Shown: piece after piece, positions 18,864 through 27,691 of the stretch | How positions within the stretch are numbered: position 1 is the stretch's first letter | Layout: every line of letters starts with the position of its first letter | Translations under genes and position numbers: made by a program | DNA from: an uncultured Prevotella sp. | GTDB taxonomy: Bacteria; Bacteroidota; Bacteroidia; Bacteroidales; Bacteroidaceae | Length of the DNA: 32,411 bases | Assembly (NCBI GenBank): GCA_947167845.1 | Contig: CAMVJQ010000029.1 | Location: 1-32,411 of the forward strand | Reading direction: 5' to 3' | The notes under the pieces: model-generated | Told to the model about the DNA's origin: nothing | Database searches by the model: none | The model's input: only the letters and a program-made list of their open reading frames with translations

Positions 18864-20462
18864 ATGCAGAAACTGATAGAACTCTACAGGCAATGGAAGG
18901 GGGCTGAGCCCGCCAACGTGCAGCAACTGCCGGGATCGGGCAGCAATCGTACTTATTTCCGTCTGACCGATGCTGACGGGCACAGCGTGATCGGTGTTGT
19001 GGGAACCAGTCGTGACGAGGATCACGCCTTTATCTATCTGACGCGGCACTTCAACAGACGGAAACTGCCCGTGCCCCAGATACTGGCTGCCAGCGACGAC
19101 CAGTTGCGCTATCTCCAGACCGACCTGGGCAGCATCTCCCTGTTTGATGCCGTTAAAGGCGGGCGTGAGGCCGGCGGCCGATACACCCTGAAGGAGCAGG
19201 AACTGCTGCGCCTCACCATCCGCGAACTGCCGAATATTCAGATACGTGGAGCCCGTGGGCTCGACTTCTCCAACTGTTATCCGCAGGCCGAGTTCGATCA
19301 GGACAGCGTGCTCTTCGACCTCAACTATTTTAAGTACTGCTTCCTGAAGGCTACGGAACTGGATTTCCACGAACTCAAACTGGAGGCGGACTTCCGTCTT
19401 TTCGCCAAGGACCTGACGACAGACGAATATCTGGCGGGCGGAGAACTGCATGAGACGACGGCCGCCAGTTTCCTCTACCGCGACTTCCAGGCCCGTAACG
19501 TGATGCTCGTCCCCCAACGGCAGAAAGGGGCAGGCGAGATCGCTTACCAGCCTTACTTCATCGACTATCAGGGTGGGCGCAAGGGGCCTTACTACTATGA
19601 CCTGGCCTCCTTCCTGTGGCAGGCTTCGGCCCGCTATCCCCACAAACTGCGGCGCGAACTGGTGTATGAGTACTACAACTCACTGAAGAACTATACGGAG
19701 GTGCCGCCCGCCCGCCATTTCGTCAACCGGCTGTCGCTGTTTGTCCTCTTCCGTACGCTGCAGGTGCTGGGGGCTTATGGCTTCCGAGGCTATTTTGAGC
19801 AGAAGAAGCATTTCATTGAGTCCATTCCCCCAGCCATTCAGAATCTGCGGGAGTTGCTGGACAGTTCCTCGACATTCCACTATCCGTACCTGATGGATCT
19901 CCTCCGCAGGCTGACAGAACTCCCGCAGTTCCAGTATATAGAGGCGACGGCCAGTCGTGCCGACGGCTATAAGACAACAGACCTGAACCCCTACAAGGCG
20001 CATCCTCAGGACGGACCGGCCACATTCTCCAGGTATGACGCCCAAGGTCCGCTGGTGGTCAAGGTGTTCAGTTTCTCCTATCGGGAGGGCATCCCGGAGG
20101 ACGAGAGCGGCAACGGCGGCGGCTATGTGTTCGACTGCCGAAGTACCCACAATCCCGGGCGTTATGAACCCTATAAGAAACTGACAGGTCTGGACGAGCC
20201 GGTCATCCGTTTCCTGGAGGACGACGGAGAGATACTGACCTTCCTTGACAGCGTCTACAAACTGGCCGACGCCCACGTGCGCCGCTATATCCAGCGCGGC
20301 TTCACGTCGCTGATGTTCTGCTTCGGATGTACGGGCGGTCAGCACCGTTCGGTCTACTCTGCCCAGCACCTGGCCGAGCATATCCATGAGAAGTTTGGCG
20401 TCGAGGTGCGCATCTGTCATCGGGAGCAGGGGATCAGCCAGACGCTCAATGCTCGGCAGTGA
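18864..20462 (+). CDS. AmgK-like sugar kinase fused to a RapZ C-terminal domain
   Basis: A 532-aa two-domain protein. Residues about 1-330 are an aminoglycoside-phosphotransferase-fold kinase with GSGSNRTYFRL (nucleotide loop), the catalytic motif YRDFQARNVM (Asp and Asn of the Brenner motif) and the metal-binding IDYQGGRKGPYYYDLASFL. These match AmgK, which phosphorylates N-acetylmuramate (and GlcNAc) at the anomeric carbon for cell-wall recycling. Residues about 390-532 match the RapZ C-terminal domain (FSFSYREGIP, FDCRSTHNPGRYEPYKKLTG, FGCTGGQHRSVYSAQHLAE), which in enterobacterial RapZ senses glucosamine-6-phosphate and binds small RNA. The N-terminal P-loop domain of RapZ is absent. Start 18864 was chosen over 18813 because the promoter lies between them. 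The MurU-like partner is at 28410. Confidence 0.85.
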   Translation: MQKLIELYRQWKGAEPANVQQLPGSGSNRTYFRLTDADGHSVIGVVGTSRDEDHAFIYLTRHFNRRKLPVPQILAASDDQLRYLQTDLGSISLFDAVKGGREAGGRYTLKEQELLRLTIRELPNIQIRGARGLDFSNCYPQAEFDQDSVLFDLNYFKYCFLKATELDFHELKLEADFRLFAKDLTTDEYLAGGELHETTAASFLYRDFQARNVMLVPQRQKGAGEIAYQPYFIDYQGGRKGPYYYDLASFLWQASARYPHKLRRELVYEYYNSLKNYTEVPPARHFVNRLSLFVLFRTLQVLGAYGFRGYFEQKKHFIESIPPAIQNLRELLDSSSTFHYPYLMDLLRRLTELPQFQYIEATASRADGYKTTDLNPYKAHPQDGPATFSRYDAQGPLVVKVFSFSYREGIPEDESGNGGGYVFDCRSTHNPGRYEPYKKLTGLDEPVIRFLEDDGEILTFLDSVYKLADAHVRRYIQRGFTSLMFCFGCTGGQHRSVYSAQHLAEHIHEKFGVEVRICHREQGISQTLNARQ

Positions 20463-20550
20463 CTGCGACAGCATCAGCAAGCCGTGTCGCCTTTTGTCGC
20501 AAGGAGGCGATGTTGTCGCAACCAGACAGAGATAAATTACCAATAAAAGT

Positions 20551-20582
20551 TTGGAGGATGGTGAATTTTTACCTATCTTTGC
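20551..20582 (+). promoter_or_regulatory. promoter of the T6SS module
   Basis: TTG 20551-20553, 20-bp spacer, TATCTTTGC 20574-20582, 18 bp before the first tssD. The 88-bp gap after the kinase gene also carries TTGTCGCAA twice (20494-20502, 20513-20521). Confidence 0.8.
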
Positions 20583-20600
20583 ACAAAAAACTATAAGAAT

Positions 20601-21020
20601 ATGGCTTTGATAGCAACATTAGAATTCGGTGACAATGATATCCAGCGCTATTATAAGAAGTATCTGGTATCGGATTTCCGCTTACTGCACAGGAGGGCTT
20701 ACAACAAGTTCAACCCTGAGGGGAAGGCCCGCTGTGAACTGATGCAGGTGAGCGTGATATGCCCAGGGCGTGACGACCTCACTCTCTTTGAGTGGTATGA
20801 CAGCCAGGGAGAGCAGACGGGGCGGGTGGTCATAATGGCCAATACCGTTCGCTCGTCAGACCCTGAGGTCAGTCAGATCATCTATCTCGACGGAGCCAAG
20901 TGCTTCCGCCTCTCTGAAAGTTACGACATCGGCTCCAACCGCCGCAGGATTCTGACCCTCGGAATAGAGTCGAATTCGGTAAAGGTAGAACAAGTGGAAT
21001 TTAAGAAGGACTTGGTATGA
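20601..21020 (+). CDS. tssD: type VI secretion tube protein TssD (Hcp-like), copy 1
   Basis: A 139-aa protein of the Bacteroidetes TssD/Hcp family. It starts MALIATLEFGDNDIQ and contains the family pattern: Cys followed by VSVICPGRDDLTLFEWY, the SQIIYLDGAKCFRLSESY segment, and a closing hydrophobic strand (ILTLGIESNSVKVEQVEF). TssD rings stack into the inner tube that a contractile T6SS ejects and can carry effectors in the lumen. It has no signal peptide, as expected. Its stop overlaps the second tssD by 4 bp (ATGA). Confidence 0.88.
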   Translation: MALIATLEFGDNDIQRYYKKYLVSDFRLLHRRAYNKFNPEGKARCELMQVSVICPGRDDLTLFEWYDSQGEQTGRVVIMANTVRSSDPEVSQIIYLDGAKCFRLSESYDIGSNRRRILTLGIESNSVKVEQVEFKKDLV

Positions 21021-21499
21021 GTAAGTTGTATTCCAATGAACTGAAGGCCCTGGTGGTGCCAGAGAACGTCCTCGAGGTGGGGTCGGTGCTGCAGGAGAAC
21101 TGTATGACGGTACAAGGCTTTAACTATGATTGTGTCAGGGAGCGCAATAATAGCGGCGACTCATACGGTCCGACGAACCCCGTCATCCTCTCATTCACCA
21201 TACGGGTGAACAATCCGGCTGACGCGAAGCCCTATTATGAGATGCTGGCCAATAATGCCTCTTTTCCGCTCTCCTTCCTCTTCAATGCCACTTTCGACGA
21301 TAATCTGCGGCTGGCTGACTACGAGGACGGAATGGTGACTGAGGGCTATGTGGTCAGCGTGGAGCAGGACTACGGCAGTGCCTCTGGTGACCAGACGGCG
21401 GAGGAGCAGATGCGACTTCGCGTGAAGATGCTCCTGACCTCAACCACCTATCTGGGACGGCAGAAGAATTATAAGAGTGTATTTATATATCAAAATTAG
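21017..21499 (+). CDS. tssD: type VI secretion tube protein TssD (Hcp-like), copy 2
   Basis: A 160-aa second member of the TssD family, clearly diverged from copy 1. Matching features are NPVILSFTIRVNNPADAKPY, MLANNASFPLSFLFNATFDD and LADYEDGMVTEGYVVSVEQ, then a final EEQMRLRVKMLLTSTTYLG strand. Two different tube proteins in tandem may form a mixed tube, or copy 2 may be an adaptor ring under VgrG; both are inference. It lies 6 bp before vgrG. Confidence 0.82.
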   Translation: MSKLYSNELKALVVPENVLEVGSVLQENCMTVQGFNYDCVRERNNSGDSYGPTNPVILSFTIRVNNPADAKPYYEMLANNASFPLSFLFNATFDDNLRLADYEDGMVTEGYVVSVEQDYGSASGDQTAEEQMRLRVKMLLTSTTYLGRQKNYKSVFIYQN

Positions 21500-21505
21500 T
21501 GGGTT

Positions 21506-24500
21506 ATGGCGACATTGATATTAGAGATTTATAAGGGAGATACGACCTACATAATGAATGGTCAGGACCTTAAGGCCAAGATTGAGTTTGAGAAGAGAGA
21601 CTATGAAATGAGCATTCAGGAAATCAGTTTCCTGAAGAAGATGTACTCTCCTGGCGAAATCGTGGCAGATGTCCAGTTCAAGCTTGAGAATGGAAGCGAA
21701 TGGGTGGAAATCAAGAAAAGTGACCTGGAAAAGACTTTCACCAATCTGAAGGTAAATCTAAAGTATGGCTCCCAAAAGATTTATGGCACGACGGTGGATG
21801 AAAAGGGTGACACAAAGCCTAAAATGGTTATCGAAGGGGATACGGTGTGCAGCGGCTACTATATCAGCAGTCTGGAGCCCCGTTACAAGCCCGACTCCAT
21901 GTTCGTCACCCTGAGGATGTATAGCCCTGACAAGGTGATGACGCTCCAGAAGGGGTGCCGCTCCTTCGTGGCCCAGCGCCTCTGCCGTGACATCCTGAAC
22001 AGCCGGGTAAATCGCTTCCCGCTGCCCTACGACAGTAACAGTAATCTTGAATACGACTATGAGGATCTCAGGTATCTGTCAGTCAATGGGGATAGCAAGG
22101 AAGCCATCTTCCCTTATCTGGTGCAGTATAACGAGAGTTTCTATGACTTCCTTGTGCGTACGACCAACCGCTGGGGCGAGTTCCTCTACTATGAGGACGG
22201 CAAGTTGCATATCGGCTTTAAGTATAATCCTAATGCATCTAAAAGTGACACGCCTGCCCCTGGCACCACTGACGACGAAAATGATGATGACAATATTGAT
22301 AAATGGGATACGCTCACTTACTATGAGCAGAGTGCGAAGGACAACACTCTCGTCAACTCTGTTAACAATGTTGACACCGATGTAGTCTATGATGAGCATA
22401 TGCTGAACAATCCCATCGAAAAGGGCAAATATGCCGAACTTCTGGGTGTCATGGGTTGCGACTTGGACCATGGCGGTGGCCCCTGGGCGACAAAGATCAT
22501 CGGGAATCTGCTTTCCAGCGGTAAAAACCTTATGGACTTCATAGTAGATACATTAGTCGACGAAGGGATTGCTTTGGCCCAGGCGAAAAAGAAGAAAAAT
22601 GACGATAACGCCAAAATCGATAAGGAATACTTTACGACAGATAACCTCAGCGATAAGCAGAAAGCGCAATACAATACTGATCTTAATCAGTACAATCTCT
22701 ATGCGGACATCACTCCGCATCTGACTGCTACCCTGTACAAGCAAGTGCTGACAGGCGAAATTCATGCTTCGCAGAATATGGTATGTATCGAATTCGACAC
22801 AACCTATAAGCACTTCCTGTTGGGGCAGATCATCACAATCGGTGGAGGCAGCGATAAGTATATCGTGGTAGAGTCGGGGGCAAGGAATGAGAAGGTGCAG
22901 GCCTTGAAGAAGACTACCAATGTGGAAAAAGATGGTACCGAAAGAGACAGTTATGACCTGGTCCAAACAGTGACTACCGTCTATTATCTGCGTGCCATAA
23001 AGATAGACGATGTGGACAGCAAGTTCTATCCGACAATCCATCCTGCCGGCCATATCAGGCAGTCCGGCGCCCAGCACGCCGTCATTACCGCGGATGCAGA
23101 CCCCACCAGCCAGGGACGTGTCCGTGTGAAGTTCCCCTGGCAAGTCACCGGTGATGATGATACGCCTTATATCGTGTTCGCACGCCCGGCGGGCAGGAAG
23201 GATGCCGGCACTTTTGTTAAACACTATGAGGGTGAGTTGGTGCTGGTGGAGTTTGCCAATGGCAATGTGGAGCGTCCCTATGTGGTGGGATCACTGTCCA
23301 TGGGTGACCAGAAAGTGCCCGTAAAGACTTACAAGAACGACTTTGTCCACATGACTCCTGGCGGACAGACGATTATGATGTCGGATGGCGGCAAGTCCGA
23401 CGCAGGCGCCATGCTGGCCGCATTCTCCCCGGGCTATAAGATGATGCAGGGCTTCTGTCCAGACGCATTCTCCTTTGATACTGAGTGGGATGATTCTTTC
23501 GAAGGCAACGTGGAGATCTGCGATAAATATGGCTTCTACAGCATCAAGGGCAGCACCGACGAGCGTAATGTCACGATCAAGTCGCCCTTTGGCGATGTGA
23601 AACTGAGCGCATTTACGGGCATCTCCATCAGTGCGCCCAATGGCGACGTGAAGATTCAGGGCAAGAATGTGACCATCGAGGCCGGTAACAATCTGACCCT
23701 CACCTCCGGCAAGAACATCAAGGACAAGTTCCTTGCCAGCGACTACGGAGCAGGTGGCTTCTGGGCGAATTTCGGCGTGCAGGTCGCTGCGTCTATTGCC
23801 AAAAAAATCGGCTCCCTGGTGGGAGGCTTTCTTGACATTTCCTATATACGCTCTATAGTCGAGGTGTTCTATCGTCCTGTCGAAGGCAAGATGCAGTTGA
23901 AGTCCAACCGCTATCTGGCACTCGAGGCAGGCAAGGGAAAGACGGCTTATCCCGTGGATGCCTATAACCACCCCAACAGGCATCTCGGCGCCAGTAGCCT
24001 CTTCAAGAATGCCATTCCCAATAAGGACAGGAAGAAACTGTTTGACTCCTTCGAGAGTGTGAAGAGGGATTTTGCCGCTGTGCCTCAGATTGTAAATCCT
24101 CAGATTGAATCCTTTGTTTTCAATTATCGACAGGCTCGGGCATCACTCACTTCTCTGAAGAATCGTATTGCAAGGAATACAGTAGCGAATGCACAGCCCT
24201 GCAAACTGTGGCCTTTAATGTTGGATGAGTTATGGAGCAATCCGAGTCAGTCAGTCGACAATGTGATCTCCTTCCAGGGAAAACTTAATAAGACTGAACA
24301 GGAGATGGAAACTGTTGAATTCATAAAGCTTTTTTTCCCGGCTTATAATGCAATTATCCGTTCAGATGAATACAAATCTGCTATTAAGAAAAAAGCGGCA
24401 AGAAAATATGCAAAAGAACGTAAGGGTATAAAAGACGACGTTCAGGCGATTGCAAACGCAATAATGTTTATGAATAATCTTCCAGAGCACTTGCTCGTTG

Positions 24501-25087
24501 ATGGCAGGAACGATCTCTCTGATAAGGCTAAGTCGGCCTTGAAGGCAGTGAATTTCCCCGACGATATCAAGAAGACAACAGATAATGTAAAATATTTTGT
24601 TGTGGATTTGACGGAGAATGATTTGGACCACATTCAGAAAAAGTTGCGCAGGGCCTGCTTCATCGCACTTGTCAATGCCCTTGAGATTCCGCGTGAGCCG
24701 GTAGCAGATCCGGGCCAGCCATTGGCTCCAGGCCAGCAGGCACCTGACGCTCCTGATCCGTATGGAGATAACATCGATCAGGCTTGGGAGAAATACGCGA
24801 ATAGCATCCAGCACCTCTACCCCGAACCGAAGAACCCCCTGCTGACCGCAGTCGTGTCGAATCTGGATCCGCTCAGTTCGTGGACAGGACTCATTGACGA
24901 CATTGCCGACCGCCTTGCATTCGGCAGCAGCAAGAAGGGAGAAATCCTTTTCTCCAACGGTTGCACCACGCAGATTCTGGGGCCGCAGATTGAACCTGCT
25001 AATGTGAAGGAGTCGGATGTACCAGGCTACGTGGACTCAAAGTCGCAGGCATACGCCACAGAGATAAGAAATCTCATGATGGGATAG
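21506..25087 (+). CDS. vgrG: type VI secretion spike protein VgrG (TssI) with long C-terminal extension
   Basis: A 1193-aa protein. An N-terminal gp27-like region runs to about residue 500. A gp5 OB-fold follows at about 510-600 (HPAGHIRQSGAQHAVITADA, SQGRVRVKFPW, GELVLVEFANGNVERPYVVG), then a beta-helical needle at about 615-735 (TPGGQTIMMSDGG, DERNVTIKSPFGDVKLSAF, NVTIEAGNNLTLTSGKNI). Some 450 further residues follow, helical and charged, with no PAAR or recognised toxin motif. Parts of that extension (nt 24060-24660) are visibly more AT-rich than the rest of the gene. VgrG caps the tube and carries effectors into target cells. Confidence 0.87.
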   Translation: MATLILEIYKGDTTYIMNGQDLKAKIEFEKRDYEMSIQEISFLKKMYSPGEIVADVQFKLENGSEWVEIKKSDLEKTFTNLKVNLKYGSQKIYGTTVDEKGDTKPKMVIEGDTVCSGYYISSLEPRYKPDSMFVTLRMYSPDKVMTLQKGCRSFVAQRLCRDILNSRVNRFPLPYDSNSNLEYDYEDLRYLSVNGDSKEAIFPYLVQYNESFYDFLVRTTNRWGEFLYYEDGKLHIGFKYNPNASKSDTPAPGTTDDENDDDNIDKWDTLTYYEQSAKDNTLVNSVNNVDTDVVYDEHMLNNPIEKGKYAELLGVMGCDLDHGGGPWATKIIGNLLSSGKNLMDFIVDTLVDEGIALAQAKKKKNDDNAKIDKEYFTTDNLSDKQKAQYNTDLNQYNLYADITPHLTATLYKQVLTGEIHASQNMVCIEFDTTYKHFLLGQIITIGGGSDKYIVVESGARNEKVQALKKTTNVEKDGTERDSYDLVQTVTTVYYLRAIKIDDVDSKFYPTIHPAGHIRQSGAQHAVITADADPTSQGRVRVKFPWQVTGDDDTPYIVFARPAGRKDAGTFVKHYEGELVLVEFANGNVERPYVVGSLSMGDQKVPVKTYKNDFVHMTPGGQTIMMSDGGKSDAGAMLAAFSPGYKMMQGFCPDAFSFDTEWDDSFEGNVEICDKYGFYSIKGSTDERNVTIKSPFGDVKLSAFTGISISAPNGDVKIQGKNVTIEAGNNLTLTSGKNIKDKFLASDYGAGGFWANFGVQVAASIAKKIGSLVGGFLDISYIRSIVEVFYRPVEGKMQLKSNRYLALEAGKGKTAYPVDAYNHPNRHLGASSLFKNAIPNKDRKKLFDSFESVKRDFAAVPQIVNPQIESFVFNYRQARASLTSLKNRIARNTVANAQPCKLWPLMLDELWSNPSQSVDNVISFQGKLNKTEQEMETVEFIKLFFPAYNAIIRSDEYKSAIKKKAARKYAKERKGIKDDVQAIANAIMFMNNLPEHLLVDGRNDLSDKAKSALKAVNFPDDIKKTTDNVKYFVVDLTENDLDHIQKKLRRACFIALVNALEIPREPVADPGQPLAPGQQAPDAPDPYGDNIDQAWEKYANSIQHLYPEPKNPLLTAVVSNLDPLSSWTGLIDDIADRLAFGSSKKGEILFSNGCTTQILGPQIEPANVKESDVPGYVDSKSQAYATEIRNLMMG

Positions 25088-25130
25088 CCGCTGGCGTTGA
25101 TAGTATTTTGAAATCAGAAACAGCATAGTT

Positions 25131-26909
25131 ATGGATTACATATTTGATGACTGGAAGAAGATCCTTGAGGACTTCCAGAACAGTGTCTCCAAGGACCTGG
25201 AGGAGATACACAAGCAGAAGAATGCCGTTCAGCAGATGAAGACTGACATCTTCGACCGTCTGGACCGTGGTAAGTATATCCGCGACGAAGAGCGCCTTGT
25301 GCTCTCGGCCCCTGAGATCGTCATCGGCAATGTCGACAAGAGCGGCATGCTCAGAGGCTCGGGGCGCGTGATTATCCGAGGCGGCAGCGTCGACGTGGAG
25401 GGAGCGGGCAAGGCTGGATCTATCACCCAGCGTGCTACGACAATCCGGCAGATTGGTGTCGACCCCGGCATCGACGGCATGGAGGAGGCGGTCTATCCTC
25501 ATTCGGCCGTTATCACCCAGGCCCGTGCCGTCACACTCGACAGCCAGAATGCCACCGATGTGTTCGCTGAGGCGCCGGCAGCCATCGGCGGGAGCGGCAT
25601 CTGCATCCATGCCGACCAGACGCTGCAGGTGGATGCCTCGATGTCGGGTGATGGCCTTAAGAAGACACTCGAAGAGCGGATCAAGGCGCTGAAGACGCAG
25701 AAGGATGAACTCACCAAACTCTCCAGCGGGCAGAAGTCGGAGATCGACAAGTTCTTCACCAGCCTGAAGAAACTCATCGGAAAGGAGGACGACTACATCG
25801 CCAAGTCATCGCTGATCCGCGTACATGTGGTGGAAATGGATAATCTGACCGAACAGGTGGAGAGCCTGACCAGGGCTCTCTACGGCGTGACGAAGGACTT
25901 CGTACACTCCGTGTCGCAGTTGGCAGAGACCAACCGTCAGATCACGGCACTGGAGAAAGAGAAGAATGCCGTCAAGACGGGCGATGCCTTCGCCAAGGAA
26001 CCGACAGGGGCCTCGCTGCTGCTGCAGGGCGAGCGGATCGAAATGCTCAGTCACGACGGCGACGGCCGCCTGTGTACCAACGATGGCGGCGGCATCAGCG
26101 TACATGCCCCGCTTGTCAGTGTCAGTATGCTGAAGGACGACGGTACGCTGCTGGAGGGCAGTGCCTTCGGCCTCGCAACCGAGACTGTCAACATCAGTAC
26201 GGCCAATCCTAAGAAAGACGCCTCCGAACTGACGGGTGCCGGCAGTGTCACCATCTCGTCGAAGGATATACGGCTGGAGTCGATGGACTATCAGAAGAAG
26301 GACGAGTCGATGACCGAGAAGGGCCTCGCTGCCGACGGCAGTATCAGCCTCGCCGCCAAGACCGTGGAAGTGTCGGCCGCCCAGCCCTCGGATGTGGAGC
26401 GCGACAATAAGGGCAAGATCACGAAGGGACAGTACAAGGCCGAGGGTGACATCATCCTCAAGTCGAAGACCGTCAGTGTGGAGACTGTCGACTACGAAGT
26501 GGCCGGCGGCAAGCACAAGACCAAGGCCCTCGCCTCGGGCAGCACGATGCTGCTGCTCGCAGAGAATATGTTTGTCGGCGCAGAGAAGAAGGACGTCAAG
26601 AGCAAGAAGGTTCAGACCGTCTCGCAGGAGGTGGGCCTCTTTGCCGACAAGACGCTTGAGACGCAGCAGGGCGACGGCAAGGCCATCATGCAACTGGCCG
26701 ACGGCAAGTTGGGGCTCTCTAGCAGTGGCAACACGGTCTATGGCGCGACGGAGGTGAAGGCGGAACTGAAAGCCCCCAAGGCGACAATCGATAACGTCGA
26801 GGCCAAGTCGGCATTCAAGTCGCCCAACATCAGCGACGGCATGGCTGTCGGCGGTGCCGGCGGCGGAAGCCTGAGCGCCAAACTCAAGGCTGAGGATGCG
26901 GCAAAATAA
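25131..26909 (+). CDS. spike-like beta-repeat protein of the T6SS module
   Basis: A 592-aa protein without signal peptide. The order is: a short N-terminal coiled coil (about 5-45), beta-rich repeats (SAPEIVIGNVDKSG, GSGRVIIRGGSVDV, ARAVTLDSQN), a long helical segment (about 175-285, EERIKALKTQKDEL to QITALEKEKNAV), then many 15-30 residue beta repeats of the form GSVTISSKDIRLE, GSISLAAKTVEVS, GDIILKSKTVSVE. It ends in a Gly/Ala-rich tail. The repeats resemble VgrG and phage spike needles, so it may be an added needle piece or effector carrier. No enzymatic motif was recognised. It sits 43 bp after vgrG and looks co-transcribed. Confidence 0.7.
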   Translation: MDYIFDDWKKILEDFQNSVSKDLEEIHKQKNAVQQMKTDIFDRLDRGKYIRDEERLVLSAPEIVIGNVDKSGMLRGSGRVIIRGGSVDVEGAGKAGSITQRATTIRQIGVDPGIDGMEEAVYPHSAVITQARAVTLDSQNATDVFAEAPAAIGGSGICIHADQTLQVDASMSGDGLKKTLEERIKALKTQKDELTKLSSGQKSEIDKFFTSLKKLIGKEDDYIAKSSLIRVHVVEMDNLTEQVESLTRALYGVTKDFVHSVSQLAETNRQITALEKEKNAVKTGDAFAKEPTGASLLLQGERIEMLSHDGDGRLCTNDGGGISVHAPLVSVSMLKDDGTLLEGSAFGLATETVNISTANPKKDASELTGAGSVTISSKDIRLESMDYQKKDESMTEKGLAADGSISLAAKTVEVSAAQPSDVERDNKGKITKGQYKAEGDIILKSKTVSVETVDYEVAGGKHKTKALASGSTMLLLAENMFVGAEKKDVKSKKVQTVSQEVGLFADKTLETQQGDGKAIMQLADGKLGLSSSGNTVYGATEVKAELKAPKATIDNVEAKSAFKSPNISDGMAVGGAGGGSLSAKLKAEDAAK

Positions 26910-26986
26910 AGTTGTCCGGAGTTGTCCAAGTTGTCGTCAACCGGAAAGAATAAATAGTTGTTATTAAAGAAAAGACAGAAGAGAAT

Positions 26987-27691
26987 ATGAAACGGAGTAT
27001 AATCAGTCAGTTTGACCAGTACAAAGAGCGCCTTGGCGGTTATGTCGGGATGATGTCCTTCAGGTATATGAATCTCTGCGTGAAGGCCGAAGAGGCATCC
27101 CTGATTCCCGTGGAGGTGCCCATCGAGGATGAACTCAAGAAGATAGAGGAGGTGGCCAATATCGCCAAGAATGACGACTATAGTTTCAAGGTGTTCCCTA
27201 TTTACGAGGATGACCTCCTGGCCGTCGGCAAGGGCATAGGCTTTGTCCATCCGGAATTTAAGCAGGAGGTTGAAACGATGAACATCGAACTCGACGACGG
27301 CCAGAAGGTGGATGTGAAATATATCCTGCTGACCATGCCTGAGGTGGATGATGAGCGCTATGATGTGCTAAAGACGGCTGTCGACACCCTCTATGACCAG
27401 TGTAAGGTGCAGATGGAGGGGGCCAGGGCCGAGGCAGAGGCCAAACTGGCCTATATGATGGTAGACGAGACGAAAGAGGATGTCGACCGGATGAAGGATG
27501 CGGTGGATGACATCTGGAATACCTGGACCAAGAAGCGCGACCAGGTACACGAAGATAAACTGAAGGAGATAGAGGAGGGCCATCAGCGGTATCTGCAGGG
27601 GAAGGCTGAACAACAGAAACTGCTGCAGGAGCAGAAAGAGAGCAATGACGACACGCTGATGCACAGCATCAAACTCAATCAGGAGGAGTAA
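26987..27691 (+). CDS. ribosome-recycling-factor-like protein in the T6SS module
   Basis: A 234-aa soluble protein; I know no named family for it in T6SS loci. Its sequence follows the layout of RRF. Strand-rich residues 40-115 (IPVEVPIEDELKKI, SFKVFPIYEDDLLAVGKGI, LDDGQKVDVKYILLTMPEV) correspond to RRF domain 2 (VEYYG, LKINVFD, EKAI, DIRVPLPPL). The helices DDERYDVLKTAVDTL, CKVQMEGARAEAEAKL and DETKEDVDRMKDAVDDI correspond to RRF TEERRKDL, ARVAVRNVRRDANDKV and ISEDDDRRSQDDVQKL. An Arg sits where RRF has its key Arg132. A 30-residue charged tail is extra. The cell's real frr is not in the window. It may be an effector, adaptor or immunity protein. Confidence 0.6.
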   Translation: MKRSIISQFDQYKERLGGYVGMMSFRYMNLCVKAEEASLIPVEVPIEDELKKIEEVANIAKNDDYSFKVFPIYEDDLLAVGKGIGFVHPEFKQEVETMNIELDDGQKVDVKYILLTMPEVDDERYDVLKTAVDTLYDQCKVQMEGARAEAEAKLAYMMVDETKEDVDRMKDAVDDIWNTWTKKRDQVHEDKLKEIEEGHQRYLQGKAEQQKLLQEQKESNDDTLMHSIKLNQEE

